The notes: a model not told the origin generated them from the sequence alone. DNA of 64,000 nt from Takakia lepidozioides (GCA_030704615.1 CM060733.1:7752001-7816000); one strand, 5' to 3'; counted from the first letter of the stretch, positions 32,301 through 43,640 are shown. A program made the numbers and translations.

Positions 32301-33380
32301 AACTGTTGAATGCAGAAGATCATGCTTCTCTAATCCACCTAAGCAAAGAACACTAACCTTTCGATCATGACTGCATTCCATAGCATCCTGGCTCTCTCGA
32401 TCCACGTCTTGAATACGAGGTGAGCCGCTGTTTGCAGCACCCACGACTCCCGACCCTCTCATTCTCTTCTCAAAATGCATTTCAATATCATCATCCTTCT
32501 TCCTCTTCCCACTACGACTTGTGTTTCCCTCGTTCTGTTCGACAGTTTCACCGGCAACGCCACGCATTTTCCCCTTCCCTTTCTTCACATGATTATCCAT
32601 TTTTGCGGCTGTACTTGGGACATGCCCAATAACCCCACATTCTCCCTGCTTGCGAGTTCCACTCTCCACTCCCACACGTCGAACCTCTATGTCGTACAGA
32701 GTGTCCGGAGGGCTACTTCTGCTGACCTGGCTTTCCTCGTGGAGAGATCCCTGCCCCCTCTTGTGTTTCACCTTCATTTGCGAGTCTCCACCCTTATTCT
32801 CCTTCTTTCGATCGTCATAATCGAACACCACCTTCACATCCGGGGGGGAACTTCCATCATGGCTACAACTTGGCTCCAACAATCTAGGTACCTTCCGCCC
32901 GGCCTTGCCGACGCTCTCATCCTTCTTGTCCTTTCTCTTCTCTTTTCTAGAGAGTATGTCTGATCCATAATCATTCCGACAACCAGTGTCTTTTTCAATC
33001 ACCTCCCCTTTCCGCTTCCTACCGAGCTTACCATTATTTGCATTGATCCCTGCGTCTTTCCGAACCTCTTCGACGTTTCTCCCCTCCCTGCCCCTTTTCC
33101 TCTTCCTTTGTTCGCCAAGGTCAAACCCCTCAGTCTCACCGACCTGTCCCTTCAACTTTAACTCCTTCCCTGACACTCTGTTCCCACCCGTATCCTTTCC
33201 CTCCGTCTGGGGGCTTCTTTCCACCGCCTGCTCCACGGGCCCAGGCCGAGCAGAACTGCTCCCGGCCTTCTCCCCATTCTTCCGTTGATATGGATTGTTG
33301 GTGAATACGGACAGGCTTCCAGAGAAGCCGCCAAACAAATGCTTGAAAACCTCGGCGCTTTCACTGCTCTTATCTCCCAT
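29366..33380 (-). CDS. Nucleolar RRM protein, RBM34/Nop12-like (7 exons)
   Basis: RNA-binding protein of the Nop12/RBM34 family, which works in large-subunit ribosome biogenesis in the nucleolus. Exons on the minus strand are 33380-32358, 32216-32001, 31517-31459, 31307-31238, 30918-30787, 30277-30149 and 29887-29366. All introns are GT..AG and phases agree, giving about 716 residues. The first 341 residues are disordered, basic and Lys/Arg/Glu-rich, with several nuclear-localisation-like KRKRGR and KRKKDDD clusters. RRM1 has RNP2 IFVGNL and RNP1-like NAYVVFEE, with the long insert between them typical of RBM34. RRM2 has SIFIGNLPFD and KGFAFVLF. The tail is Gly/Lys/Arg-rich and ends KMKKARRK. 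The ATG at 33380 (MGDKSSES) is the first in frame and has a purine-rich context. Confidence 0.9.
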
Positions 33381-33771
33381 TGTGAAGCTCAAAAAGTCGC
33401 CCCCCCATTGAATGTCTAAAATCCACCGGACGATTCAGGACCATGACATGAAAGGCCCTTCATATCACAGGGCCTTCAAATACATTCCATCAGGACGAGA
33501 ACTATGCAAAAATGCTCTCAAGACTGAGAAAAACTCACTCCAGCCTCATGAAAGGCATAAGAGTCACAGGAATCAAGCAAGCCCTGCAATGGCAGCTTGC
33601 ATCCAAACCCTAAACAGGCATACATTCCCAAGAGGCTCTGGAGAAACGGCTCTCTCTTTCTGTCTTGCTCCGTCTTTTGCGCAGGCCTTCCATCTTTTTA
33701 ATCGGACGTCCAGGATCCACCCAAAAAACATCGCATACAAGATGTAAGGGGTTCATTTTGATACTTTCACA
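33381..33771. other. Upstream region of the RRM gene
   Basis: Probable promoter and leader of the minus-strand RRM gene. No other feature is seen. Confidence 0.35.
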
Positions 33772-34042
33772 CGGCAGCCGGCAGATCTGAGTTGGCACAT
33801 TTGACCCGCGGCTTTAACCCGACACCTCGATCATTGGCCGACGTGGTATACGTGGCTGCTACACACTGGATGGACTTTCACTGTAGCGCTTCAATGTGAA
33901 CGCTCCGGCAGCCCGCAGATCTGAGCTGGCACATTTGACCCGCGGCTTTAACCCGACACCTCGATCATTGGCCGACGTGGTATACGTGGCTGCTACACAC
34001 TGGATGGACTTTCATTGTAGCGTTTCAATGTGAACGCTCCGG
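33772..34042. repeat. Two tandem copies of a 134-bp unit
   Basis: The unit starting GGCAGCCGGCAGATCTGAG at 33773 recurs at 33907 with only a few substitutions, so the duplication is recent. Neither copy codes for anything. An inverted repeat follows directly. Confidence 0.9.
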
Positions 34043-34067
34043 AGACAAGCGTTGGGCTGCGAGTGAA

Positions 34068-34191
34068 GTGGGCTTCTTTCGACCGTCAGTCAGGGATGCT
34101 TGATCTCAACTGCACAGAATTGAATATATTTTCTTGCCGCATCTGACGGTTGAGATCAAGCATCCCTGACTGACAGTCGAAAGAAGCCCAC
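34068..34191. repeat. Near-perfect 43-bp inverted repeat (foldback)
   Basis: The arms at 34068-34110 and 34149-34191 are complementary at 42 of 43 positions, with a 38-base AT-rich loop. A short extension, GAGTGA/TCACTC, continues the pairing outward. It could be a foldback MITE or a transcribed hairpin able to give small RNAs. No open frame overlaps it. Confidence 0.9.
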
Positions 34192-34264
34192 GTCACTCAT
34201 TCATAGGATGAAATATGTGAATATAAGATATAGGTACTGCATCAGGTCAAGTTGGCGCATCTAA

Positions 34265-34409
34265 GGGCCACTTTACACTAAGAGTCGAGGCCAACAAATC
34301 TTGGGGCCGAGGGAGCCCATTTTTAAGTTAGTACTAATTGACCTTGGGTGGCCTCAAGTAAGCATTAAAATATGTATTTCCTAGGGGCCAAGGCACTAGT
34401 GTAAAGGCC
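34265..34409. mobile_element. PIF/Harbinger-type MITE or element end (TIR pair)
   Basis: GGGCCACTTTACACTA at 34265-34280 is inverted at 34397-34409 as TAGTGTAAAGGCC. G/C-starting TIRs of this kind fit PIF/Harbinger elements, and a Harbinger transposase relic follows directly. The 145-bp span could be a MITE or a nested element end. Confidence 0.5.
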
Positions 34410-34538
34410 TTGGGGCCGAGTGGTAGAGGCCGAGGCTTCATAATCACATATAAACCGTGTGAACCCCCCCCATGCAGCTCCTTCTTTCTGTCCTCCACGG
34501 TGTGAGCTCCTCTCACCCCTTGCCCTAGTGCACTCGCC

Positions 34539-35392
34539 ATGGATGCTCATAGGCACAAGACTTTGGTGGCACTTGTGTTCTTCATGGCAGTCCGTCATGT
34601 GATGACTGTCGTTGTAGCTACACAACAATTTGCCATTGGTCATCAGGCTGCAATGATGATGATGGTTGCCATGATTATTGAAGGGAATGGGCCAAGAAAT
34701 CGATATTTCAACGAAGTGACATTAGCAAAAGAGTGATGAGGGGTGCATTTCTACCTTACAAATTGATCGGTGATGCTGCATATCCTGGTTTTACTCACCA
34801 TTCAAAGGTGAGAAAGAGGGGTTGTCAAGAGCAAAAGCTCACTGGAATTTCATACAATCAAGCACAAGAATGGCAGTGGAAAGGGCATTTGGGGTGCTTA
34901 AAGGACGTTGGAGAATTCTACTGAAAAGAGTCGATATGCCACTAAGGAATTTGCCGGATTTGGTCACTGTCACATTGTGTCTACACAATCTATGCATTAT
35001 ACACGGAGATACGTTTGATATGGAATGGGCAAAAGAGGCCGAGGAAATGATGCAAAGGGAAGCTAACCATGTACTTGGAGATTTGCGCCACACGGATATG
35101 TTTCATGTTGTTGACCAAGCAATAAAAGAAATAAGAGCATTACACCACCTTAATATTGCATCTGAAATTGAGACAGGAACTGATGAAGGAGAAGAGGACG
35201 CAAGTGATGAAGACAATGAAGAGAGGCCAGAAACCAGAAACCAAGAGAGACAAAGAGACTAGGATCAGAAAATTATTGCACGAAGCAACTCAAGCTCATG
35301 AAATACTTGCAGAAATATTTTATGAAGTAAAATTGTGGAAAGAAGGCAAGGTCGTGTTTCCTGCCACAGGCCATTCTGATGATAGTGACTGA
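34539..35392 (+). pseudogene. PIF/Harbinger transposase (HARBI1-like), internally deleted and frameshifted
   Basis: A DDE nuclease of the PIF/Harbinger family that would cut and join element ends. An N-terminal piece (MDAHRHKTLVAL...) runs 34539-34736 and stops. A frameshifted piece carries LIGDAAYP (second catalytic Asp) at about 34757. A third frame carries SSTRMAVERAFGVLKGRWRIL (catalytic Glu in VERAFG) and LCLHNLCII, and continues as an acidic tail to 35262. The segment that should hold the first catalytic Asp is missing. A minus-strand frame at 35596-35405 (63 residues, coiled-coil-like) could be the end of the partner Myb/SANT ORF, but this is weak. The element is dead. Confidence 0.8.
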
Positions 35393-35599
35393 TCAAGCCT
35401 ATCTCTACAGTTTGTCTATGAATCTGTCCATTTGACGATCAACTCTTTCTAATGAAGCATTTGTTTTCTCAAAATCCTTCACCAAACTACTACTGTGTTC
35501 TACCATCTTTGAAAACATATCAATAGCTTGTTCATGGAATGTTTTTTTCAGTACTCCATACGACATATTGTGAGCTATCCATTCTATCCGCAACAAACG

Positions 35600-36290
35600 A
35601 GAGGCGAAGGAAGGGAGGAAGACGAGAGACAGGAAGAGAGGGAAGAGAGCTTGAATTCATTTAGGTTTTCCGGTGGGATCGCCACACTGGCGCGCCGCAG
35701 CTCACTCCCCCTCTCAATCTCTCTATCTGATCTCTCTCTCCCTCACTCTCCTCCTCTCACTCTTCCTCCCTCCCCTCCCTCCCCTCCCTCCATCCCTACT
35801 TTGTTTTATTTTGCTCTCGAGCTCTGCAACTACCCCCGCGCGCCGGAGCGTTTTCCGGCGGCGGTGACGCAGCACTGACGCGCCACGGCGTTCAAACCCA
35901 CGCGCGCCCTCTCTCTCACTCTCCCTCTTGCCCTAATCCCTCTCCCTCACTCTCTCTCTCGCTCTCTCTCTCCCTCTTCAATCTCTTTTTGTTTTTTTTT
36001 TTTGTTTGAGCGAGCTGGGAGCGCGCCTCCATGACCTATTGGTGGAGCGCCAGCGCCGCGGGAGGGACCGCCAGCGTGAAGGAGCTGCCGCGTGAGGGAG
36101 CTGCCCTCCCTCTCCTTCTCTCTCTCTCATTCTCCCTCTTAGCTCTCACTCTCCCTCATTCTCTCCCTCGCTCTCTCTCTCTCCCTCTTCTCCTTTTTTT
36201 TTTTTTTCATTGTTTGAGCGTGGGAGTGCGCCCACGCGACCTGGTGGCAGAGCGTCAGCGGAACGCCAGCGTGAAGTGAGGCGCCCAACT
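35600..36290. repeat. CT-rich block with two diverged units of about 190 bp
   Basis: Long (CT)n and CCCTC runs, poly-T and a shared tail occur twice. GAGCGAGCTGGGAGCGCGCC at 36009 is similar to GAGCGTGGGAGTGCGCCCAC at 36216, and both are followed by a GGTGG.GAGCG.CAGCG motif. Open frames here are low-complexity and not genes. Confidence 0.6.
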
Positions 36291-36429
36291 GCAGGTAAGC
36301 AGCCATGCATTTCTGATCTTCATAGTGAGAGATTTCAGTGAGAGTTTGGGTTCCACGGAGTAGACAGTGGAATCCCCACGGATCTCATAGTATATAGGAC
36401 AATAGAAGAAGTGTTCTTCAGTTTCAATT

Positions 36430-37690
36430 TCATGGAGAGAGAGGGAAGATATTCATGTCATGTCAAGACATGGACAAGACCAACTAGGGTCATTGTCAAT
36501 TAAAGACATAAACAGCCCATGATAGGGCACCATCTAACATTTCCAGTCTTGTCATAGCACACCAAGTGACGCCACCCATTCAGTCATGATAAAACAGGGT
36601 GGGAGGGCGGGGTATGTTCATAATCAGATTCTTGTCATGTACCCAAGTGACCCTCTTGCACAATATAAATCAGATTGTAACCTCAGATTATATCATCCAT
36701 AGTTATTCATAAGATATGCACCATGCAAGATATCATGGGCATATAAGAACTTCTTGCCACATTACAGATCCAAGATATGTATACACAAGTATCTTGAAGT
36801 GATCCAAGACAGCATTATGCAAGGTAGGTAAGAACAGCCAGCCCTACAACACATTCAGGGAATGTTCATACACGCAACTGGAAGGACCAGCCTGCAATTA
36901 ATTACACTTTGTGCATGCCACCAAGTAAACTTCTTGGGCATGGCAAGCCATATTGCAGCTTCACATTTGGCCAAATGTAAGTACCCCAAGGCGTGCATCG
37001 TGCAAGGCCTTCTGGGTGAGTAAGAACAGCCTGTCATTGTACATATTCAAGACCTGTGTACACATGATTCTTGTTGGCCCAGCCTACAATAAATCAGACT
37101 CCAAACATGCAACCAAGTGATCACTTTGGGCATGACAAGACTGACTGCGACTTCATTCTACATCATGTACAGTTGCCCCAAGATATGCATCATGTAAGGC
37201 ATTTTGGCATGGAAGAAAGGCCTGCCCTGTCACAGCATCCAGATATGGACACACATACAATTTGAGTGCCCAAGATCAAGCCCACTTGGCCAAGATAAAT
37301 CATACAATGCAAGTGGCTGTTCATATGGCAAAATAAAGTAACTAATCACTGGCCAGAGTCCTTTAGAGCTTACCATCACTGTTTCCGAGGAGGCTAATGC
37401 CATGTTTTGCAAATAGATCCTCATTATGCTCCATTCCACATCAAATCCAGGTCTGAAAACGGTCTGTCATTGCCTTATTAGGCTATCTTCTTTTAGAAAA
37501 ACCAGGCCTCCTCTTTCTTAGAGCCTAACAGCCACTGATGCCTTTACCCTCACATCATCAATCTTCTTTTAAGGCCAAAAAAAGTACCTAGTCTAAAAAT
37601 CCACAGGCAAAGCTGTCAAAGATTCAAGACAGGGTAAGATTCACATGTTGAGCTGCACGAGACAGGGCTGCCAGGCCGAAATGCTCCATC
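36430..37690. repeat. Long direct repeat, left copy (LTR-like or large tandem unit)
   Basis: It begins GATATTCATGTCATGTCAAG and is repeated from about 37950, with roughly 85-90% similarity by eye over about 1.25 kb. Inside are two to three sub-repeats of about 190 bp, each with CAACCAAGT..C, CTTGGGCATG, a CCCCAAG.CATGCATCATG-like word and AAGAACAGCCTG. The start also resembles the repeats at 51356 and 57028, so it probably belongs to the same element family. Confidence 0.75.
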
Positions 37691-37851
37691 AGCTGTTCAG
37701 TCACTCCCCCTCCCCACCTTCATTTTTAATTATTTTTCCCTCAACACTCCCTCTCTCTCCACATCCTGATGGAGAGGGAGAGATGAGGGAAAATAAATAA
37801 ATAAGAATGTGGGGGGGGGAGGGGGGGCGGGGAGTGACTGAGCAGCTGGTG
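37688..37851. mobile_element. Foldback MITE between the long direct repeats
   Basis: It begins CAGCTGTTCAGTCACTCCCC and ends with the inverted form GGGGAGTGACTGAGCAGCTG, with a CT-rich then AG-rich interior that is itself self-complementary. A second, truncated unit follows to about 37945. Related units form the array at 42.64-43.44 kb. Confidence 0.75.
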
Positions 37852-37944
37852 CGCTCAGTCACTCCCCCCCCCACCTTCTTTTTTAGTTTTTTTTCCCCTC
37901 CTCACTCCTTCTTTCTCCCTCTCTCCCTCTTTCTCCACATCTTC

Positions 37945-39265
37945 ATGGGACAGAGGGAGGATATTCATGTCATGTCAAGACATGGACAAGACCCACTAGG
38001 GTCATTGTCAATTAAAGACATAAACAGCCTATGACAGGGCACCATCTAACACTTCCAGTCTTGTCATAGCATACCAAGTGACAACAGCCATTCAATCATG
38101 ATAAAACAGGGTGGGAGGGCGGGGTTTATTCATGTTCAGATTCCTGACATGTACCCAAGTGACCCTCTTGCACAATACAAGTTAAATTGCAGCCACAGAT
38201 TATATCATCCATAATTATCCACAAGATATGCATCATGCAAGATATCATGGGCATGTAAGAACAACTTGCCACATTACAGATCCAAGATATGTATACACAA
38301 GCATCTTGATGGACCTTTATCATATTCCAAGCATGCAACGAATTAATCTTCTTGGGCATGACGAAATATACTGCAGCCTCACTCTTTACCATTGGTAAGT
38401 AACCCAAGACATGCATCATGCAAGGCTCCTTGAATAGGTAAGAACAGCCTGTCCTACTACAGATTCAGGATATGTTCATACAAGTACCTTGAAGGACCAG
38501 CCTGCAATTAATCAGATTTCAAGCATGCAACCAAGTAAACTTCTTGGGCATGACAAAACATATTGCAGCTTCACTCTTTGCCATTTGTAAGTACCCCAAG
38601 ACATGCATCATGCAAGGCCCCTTGGGTAGGTAAGAACAGCCTGCCATATTACAGATTCAAGACATGTATACACAAGCATCTTGATGGACCAGCCTGCAGT
38701 TTATTAGATTCCAAACTTGCAACCAAGTAACCCTCTTGGGCATGACAAGATAGACTGCAACTTCATTCTTCACCATGATTTGGCATGGAAGAAAGGCTTG
38801 TCATATTACAGATTCAAGATATGGACACACAAACATTTTGGGTGTCCGAGACCAAGCTCACTTGGCCAAAAAATAAATCATACATTGCAGGTGCCTGGTG
38901 GCAAAATAAGGCAAATAATCTCTGGCAAAGGTCTAGTAGAGCTTACCAACACTGTTTTCGAGGAGGTTTATGCCAGGTTTTGCAAATAAAATCTCACTAT
39001 GTTCCATTACACACCAAATCCAGGCCTGAAAGAGGCCTGTCATTGCCTTATCAGGCTGCCATCTTTAAAATCAGGGCCTCCTCTTCCTTAGAATCAGCTA
39101 ACAACCATTGATGCCATACCCATAAACCATAAGTCATCTTTAAGGCCAAAACAGTACCTAGCTTAATAATCCACAGGCAATGTTGTCAAAGATTCAAGAC
39201 AAGGTAAGGGCCAGATGTTGGGCTTCAAGAGACAAGCCTATCAAGCTGAAGTGCTCCATTAAAGG
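37945..39265. repeat. Long direct repeat, right copy, with about four sub-repeats of 190 bp
   Basis: Second copy of the 36430-37690 repeat. Its inner tandem array is longer: units of about 190 bp start near 38130, 38310, 38500 and 38690, each carrying ACATTACAGAT.CAAGA.ATG, GCATCTTGATGGACC and CTTCTTGGGCATGAC-like words. There is no open frame of note. Confidence 0.75.
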
Positions 39266-40134
39266 CAGCAAAACATAAGTCAAAAGTAAGCATCAGCATG
39301 CCAAACCAGGAGCAAGCGGGCCGAAATCGGGGCTGCGGACAACAGCCAAGTAAAGACGTCATACACAATAGGTTCTCGTTGCCCACATTCTAATCTGCAA
39401 GCTCAAGAGAATTCAAAGCAAGTAGGGATCATCACCTGGTCCCATCACAAGCCCCCACAAAAACGAACAGGTTAGTGAGGATTGTGGAACCCCAGGTGAA
39501 TCACAGACCCCTACACTTGTCATCGATGTCAACTAAGAACCTCAAAAGCAAGAGAGAAAGACATAAAACAAAAGGAACCCTAATCACCAAAAGCACCTTG
39601 AGCGATTGGGGAAGATAATTGTGCGCCATCGCCACTAGCAAAGCAAAGGAGAAGTGAAGCATACAAGCACTCTTGCTATGTTTAAGAAGGGAGAGAGAGA
39701 TACTTCCCACCACAAGCGCCGCTGCGAAAATTAAAAGCCAGAGGAGGGAAAGAGACGATGCATTCACAACATTGTCTCGGGCCGCCTGTGAGAAAAGACA
39801 AAGCGCCGCCATTGCGCATCCCCAAGAGATCGTCCAGCACGGGTATGATGCAGCAAACAGGGTAGCAGCAAAATGCAGACGCCATAACGCTCATCCCGCG
39901 AGCTCAGAAGCACGAGCGGTGCTTTTGACGGCGGGAGAGACACCCTAGGGCTCTTGCCCGATTTTCATCCGTGCAGGATGAGTAATCAACACCACATTTT
40001 TCGAAACCCGACAGATGTCATCTGTAGATAGGTTAAACAGTAGGTTATAGGGTAGGGGTTAGGGTTTCACTCCTTAATTAACCATAATTAAGGGTAATTA
40101 ATCATCAGTCCAAGGTCATCATAAGTTGTACATT
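39266..40134. other. Non-coding part of element copy 1
   Basis: The stretch at 39430-39540 (AGTGAGGATTG... CACTTGTCATCGATGTCAA) matches 52600-52680 in the second copy in the same order, which supports a common element. A minus-strand hydrophobic frame (39812-39501) exists but has no supporting similarity. No gene is called. Confidence 0.4.
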
Positions 40135-40580
40135 TCATCCGGTTCAGATGAAAAAGCCATTGAGTTCATCCGTTGGAGAAAGTTCGTCAGTAGGATGAAA
40201 AAACAGTAAATAACATCCAAAGCATCGATTTTACATTCTAACAGGTAATTCAACATCCCAAAAAAAACTTTTGTGCCTCATCCAGTACGGAAAAAAAACA
40301 ATAAAAGAGGAATGAACGAATTAGTATCCTGGTATTTTTCATCCGGTATGGATGAAAAAAATAGGATGCCAGTGGCAACCCCTACAGAGGTAATTCCTCA
40401 TTCTCAGGTGACTCATCCGGTATGGGTGAAAGTCAATAAAAGAAGAATGAAATCATAGACTCAGCTTAGAGGTAATTTAGTGTCCACCCTGGTAGTTCAT
40501 CCGGTATGGATGAAAAATTGTTATAGGGCGGGTGAAAAAACTGTCACAATCCATCCGATATAGATGGAAAAACAGGAAAT
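40135..40580. repeat. Array of CATCC-N5-GGATGAAAAA mini-hairpins, copy 1
   Basis: About six spaced copies of a word like CATCCGGTATGGATGAAAAA, each able to form a 5-bp stem, occur near 40137, 40278, 40340, 40412, 40498 and 40552. Spacing is irregular (about 50-140 bases). A similar but more diverged set is at 53245-53490 in the second element copy. Confidence 0.65.
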
Positions 40581-40652
40581 TAACACTGATAAAACCGGCC
40601 AATTCCAAGGAGGGAGGGAGACAGAGGGAGAGGGGGGCACCCACCAACCAGC

Positions 40653-40719
40653 CCCTGGTATGGCAGTCCCTAATGGAGTGAGTGTGGTATGCACTCACCC
40701 GTAAGGGAGTGCATACCAG
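40653..40719 (-). repeat. Conserved stem-loop downstream of the RGG-tailed ORF, copy 1
   Basis: A core stem TGGTATGCACTC / GAGTGCATACCA (40685-40696 with 40707-40718) has a 10-base loop. An alternative stem pairs GTGAGTG with CACTCAC, and an outer CTGGTATG pairs with CATACCAG. The same structure with nearly the same sequence lies 3' of the second copy (54988-55053), so it is probably part of the element. Confidence 0.8.
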
Positions 40720-41011
40720 ACCCCTTCATAAGGTTTCTCCCACTGCAAAAATAGTTCCCAATCAAGGGGTTGGAAAAGCCTACTCCTCATCTTTCCTTTT
40801 TCAAAGAATAGCAGTTGCGTGTCATTTGAACTGAAACATGGATAATCATACAAGGGACAGATTCTCTTTAAACCTTGGTACGATATATAGATAATTGCAC
40901 CACACTGCCATGAGTAGATAATTAACTACCATGGATGTGGGTATCAATCTACATATATCCAGAAGAGTACTCATGAATGTGCATACAAGTAAATGAAAAG
41001 AGCATACCCAA

Positions 41012-42614
41012 TCAGACATCCTTCCAAGATCCGAAATCCCGTTTGCGGATCGGGGAGAAACCCTCCGAGCCCCTCCAGGTCTTGTATGATTCTTTACTAG
41101 CAATGTTGATGGTGGTAGTAGAATTAGACTCCGATCCGCCAGGTGTAGAACGGCAAGGTGGTCTGGTATGTTTAGATGTGTTGGCAAAAGATTGCATCCG
41201 GCCAGAGTGTCCACCCCTTTGGTAGAGGCCTCTTCCACGTACCGGGGTACCTCTTCCTCGGGAAGCATATGTTTTGCCTTGTTGGTGAGGCGTCTGCCCC
41301 TCCATCGTTGCCGCTTGTAGTTACTGAACTGAGGCTTGGGCTGGCTGTCCGAGAAAGTACCAGGTTTCAGCATCTTTTCAATGTATCTGGCCGTCTTGGA
41401 ATCACCCAATCTGACGAGCGGCCTAGCATTGGCGTCAGCTGCAAATTCACAGACTACCTCCATGATGAATTCCCGTATCATCTGGAAGGTGATTTGTGCC
41501 AAAACAGCAGATCTGGCGACCTTCATGATCCATACCAGAAAATTATAATACTTGGTTTGAATAGAAGGGTATGTGTCATCAGGGAAGAAAACCGTCAGAT
41601 TATTCAACATGTACCATACCATATGGTCAAACCAAGACACACTTCCAACACAACCAGATGATGCATTTCCAGACCCACAATTACATCGAATGTAAGGCCT
41701 ATGCCAGTTAAACAACTGACTTTTGTAATTCTTAGATCTGGCTGAACCAGTAGGTAAGTCATTCTTGGTCCGTAAGGTCAAATTCTCACCTTGGTAACAA
41801 AGTTTATAGTAAAAGGTCCGCAGAGGCCATGCAAGGGCAATTGGCTCTTTTTTTAATCTCTGGAAGCTGTCTTTGGCATCCTGTGCACATCTGTTTCGTT
41901 CGGTTGGGTTATGTTGCCCCATTTGACCCACATATCAACCGAAATAGGGGCTAGCAGATTGATGTTGGCCAATGGATGCCACATCATATGGTCATTATTG
42001 GCAACTTCAAGCTCAACTGCCCTAGGAGATAACCAAGGAACGAATTGCTGGTTACCTGGTGTAGCCCCAGCAGCCCGATCTTGTTCCACTTGAGAAAGCA
42101 CAACCTGATCAAAAAATTCTTTTACAGCTTCATTTTCTTCATCCGGTACGTCCATACAACCCAAAATTGGGTGATTACTCATTGTGGGTATAAATTCATT
42201 TTCAACAGTGGTCGAGGACTTCTGGGTGGACACAGGTAAGGCATCTTCATTGTTAGCCAGCCGAAGGGCATCGTCAATTGAGGAGCCCTTTTTTTCCCAA
42301 GCAGCAATCTCAGTAGCATCATCCTCCAATATTTCCAACAACCTAGAGTGGTATTTCTGGAGTTTTTCCAGCCTCTTCCCATTCTTGTTTACCGTAATGC
42401 CAAGAGCAACCTAGTCCTCCAAAGCTAATGTTTCAAGCAATAAAACAGGTCGGTTATCACCGGCATCTTCAATAGCTTCAGATTCCAGCCTTTGTATGGT
42501 AGCATGAAAGTCACCTGATTTGATTTGTGCAAATGTAGCTTGCACTGCTGGAATAGAAGGGGGCAGGGGCAGCTGATATCCAAGGGCCTTAAGCTCATCC
42601 TTCCACTCAGACAT
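41012..42614 (-). pseudogene. Unrecognised element protein with RGG-rich tail, copy 1 (one stop, two frameshifts)
   Basis: A protein of about 534 residues I do not recognise. It starts with ATG at 42614 (MSEWKDELKALGYQ) and runs through three frames. A TAG at about 42408 replaces the Trp of LEDW found in copy 2. Frameshifts fall near 41890 and near 41270. Conserved blocks shared with copy 2 are QVEQDRAAGATPGNQQFVPW, HMMWHP.ANINLLAPIS, a Cys-bearing block RCNCG and GCVGSV.WFDH.VWYM, and SAVLAQITFQMIRE. The tail is rich in RGRG and RGG, as in RNA-binding proteins, and ends FSPIRKRDFGSW. It has no CCHC knuckle and no polymerase downstream. A Gag- or nucleocapsid-like role is possible but only inferred. 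Confidence 0.7.
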
Positions 42615-42637
42615 GGCCTTGTTGGCTTTCTGTCGGG

Positions 42638-43640
42638 CTGCTGAGCTGCTGCTGCTTAGTCACTCCTCCCCTCCACCTGTTTTTTTTGGTTTTTTCCCTC
42701 ATCACTCCCTCTCTCTCCACATCCTGATGGAACAGAGGAAGAGATGCGGGAAAAGAGGGAGAGAGAGGACAGAAGGAGAGAGCGAAGGAGAGAGAGGGAC
42801 TGTTGAGGGGAAAACAAGAAAAACAAAAGGTGGGGCGGTGGGGGAGTGACTGAGCAGCAGCGGCAGCTGCTCAGTCACCCCCCCCCCCCCCCCACACACA
42901 TTTTTTTTTTTTTCCCCTCAACAGTCCCTCTCTCTCCCTCTCTCTCCACATCTTCATGGGACAGGGGGAGAGAGAGGGACAGAGCTGCTGCTGCTCAGTC
43001 CCCCCCCCTCCCCCCCATTTTTATTTTTATTTATTTTTTCCCCTCATTATTCCCTCTCTCTCCCTCTCCGCCTCTCTCTCCACATCGTGATGGGACAGAG
43101 GGAGAGAGAGAGGGAGATAGGGACAAAGGGACAAAGGGAGAGAAGGAGAGAGAGGGACTGTTGAGGGGGGGAAATAAAATAAAATAAAATAAAATGTGGG
43201 GGGGGCAGCTGCTCCAGTCACTTCCCCACCCCCCCCCACCATTTTTTGTTTTTTTCCCCCTCAGCAGTCCCTCTCTCTCCACATCCTGATGGGACAGAGG
43301 GAGACAGAGGGAGAGATGAGGGAAAAGAGGAGAGAGGGAGAGAGTGGGAGAGATGAGGGAAGAAAATTTTTAAAAAAAGGTTGGGAGGGGGAGTGACTGA
43401 GCAGCTGCTGCTGCTCAGTCACTTCCCCCCACCTTTTCGTTTTGTGTTTTTGGAATGGTGGGGGGTGCTGAGAGCAGCTTGCTGCTGCTGGTCTTAGCCC
43501 CCCCCCCCCCCGGTCTTTCATTTTTTGGTTTTGGCAATGGTGGGGGGCTGACAGCAACAGCAAGTGCTGGTGCTCTCAGCACCCCCCCACCCCCCTCTTT
43601 TCTTTTTTTGCTTATCAGCAGAGAGAGAAAGGGGGAGATG
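42638..43640. mobile_element. Array of self-complementary foldback modules
   Basis: Four or five modules of about 130-220 bp sit end to end. Each begins GCTGCTCAGTCACTCCCCCC or similar and ends in the inverted form GGGGGAGTGACTGAGCAGC, with CT-rich then AG-rich halves around a TCCACATCCTGATGGGACAG centre. Adjacent modules share their end motif. Further C-run/G-run palindromes follow to 43600. All long frames here are low-complexity artefacts. The array begins just upstream of the start codon of the RGG-tailed ORF. A relic of the same end occurs near 48970. Confidence 0.75.

Noticed and set aside
32475-33288. Plus-strand open frames opposite exon 1 of the RRM gene
   Set aside because: They are antisense shadows of a long basic, low-complexity coding exon whose minus-strand frame has the RRM gene's splice sites and continuation.
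35528-35878. 116-codon plus-strand frame, Ser/Pro/Leu-rich
   Set aside because: Low-complexity (CT)n translation with no domain.
39501-39812. Minus-strand hydrophobic frame of 103 codons
   Set aside because: Leu-rich, with no homologous frame in the equivalent part of element copy 2, so it is likely chance.
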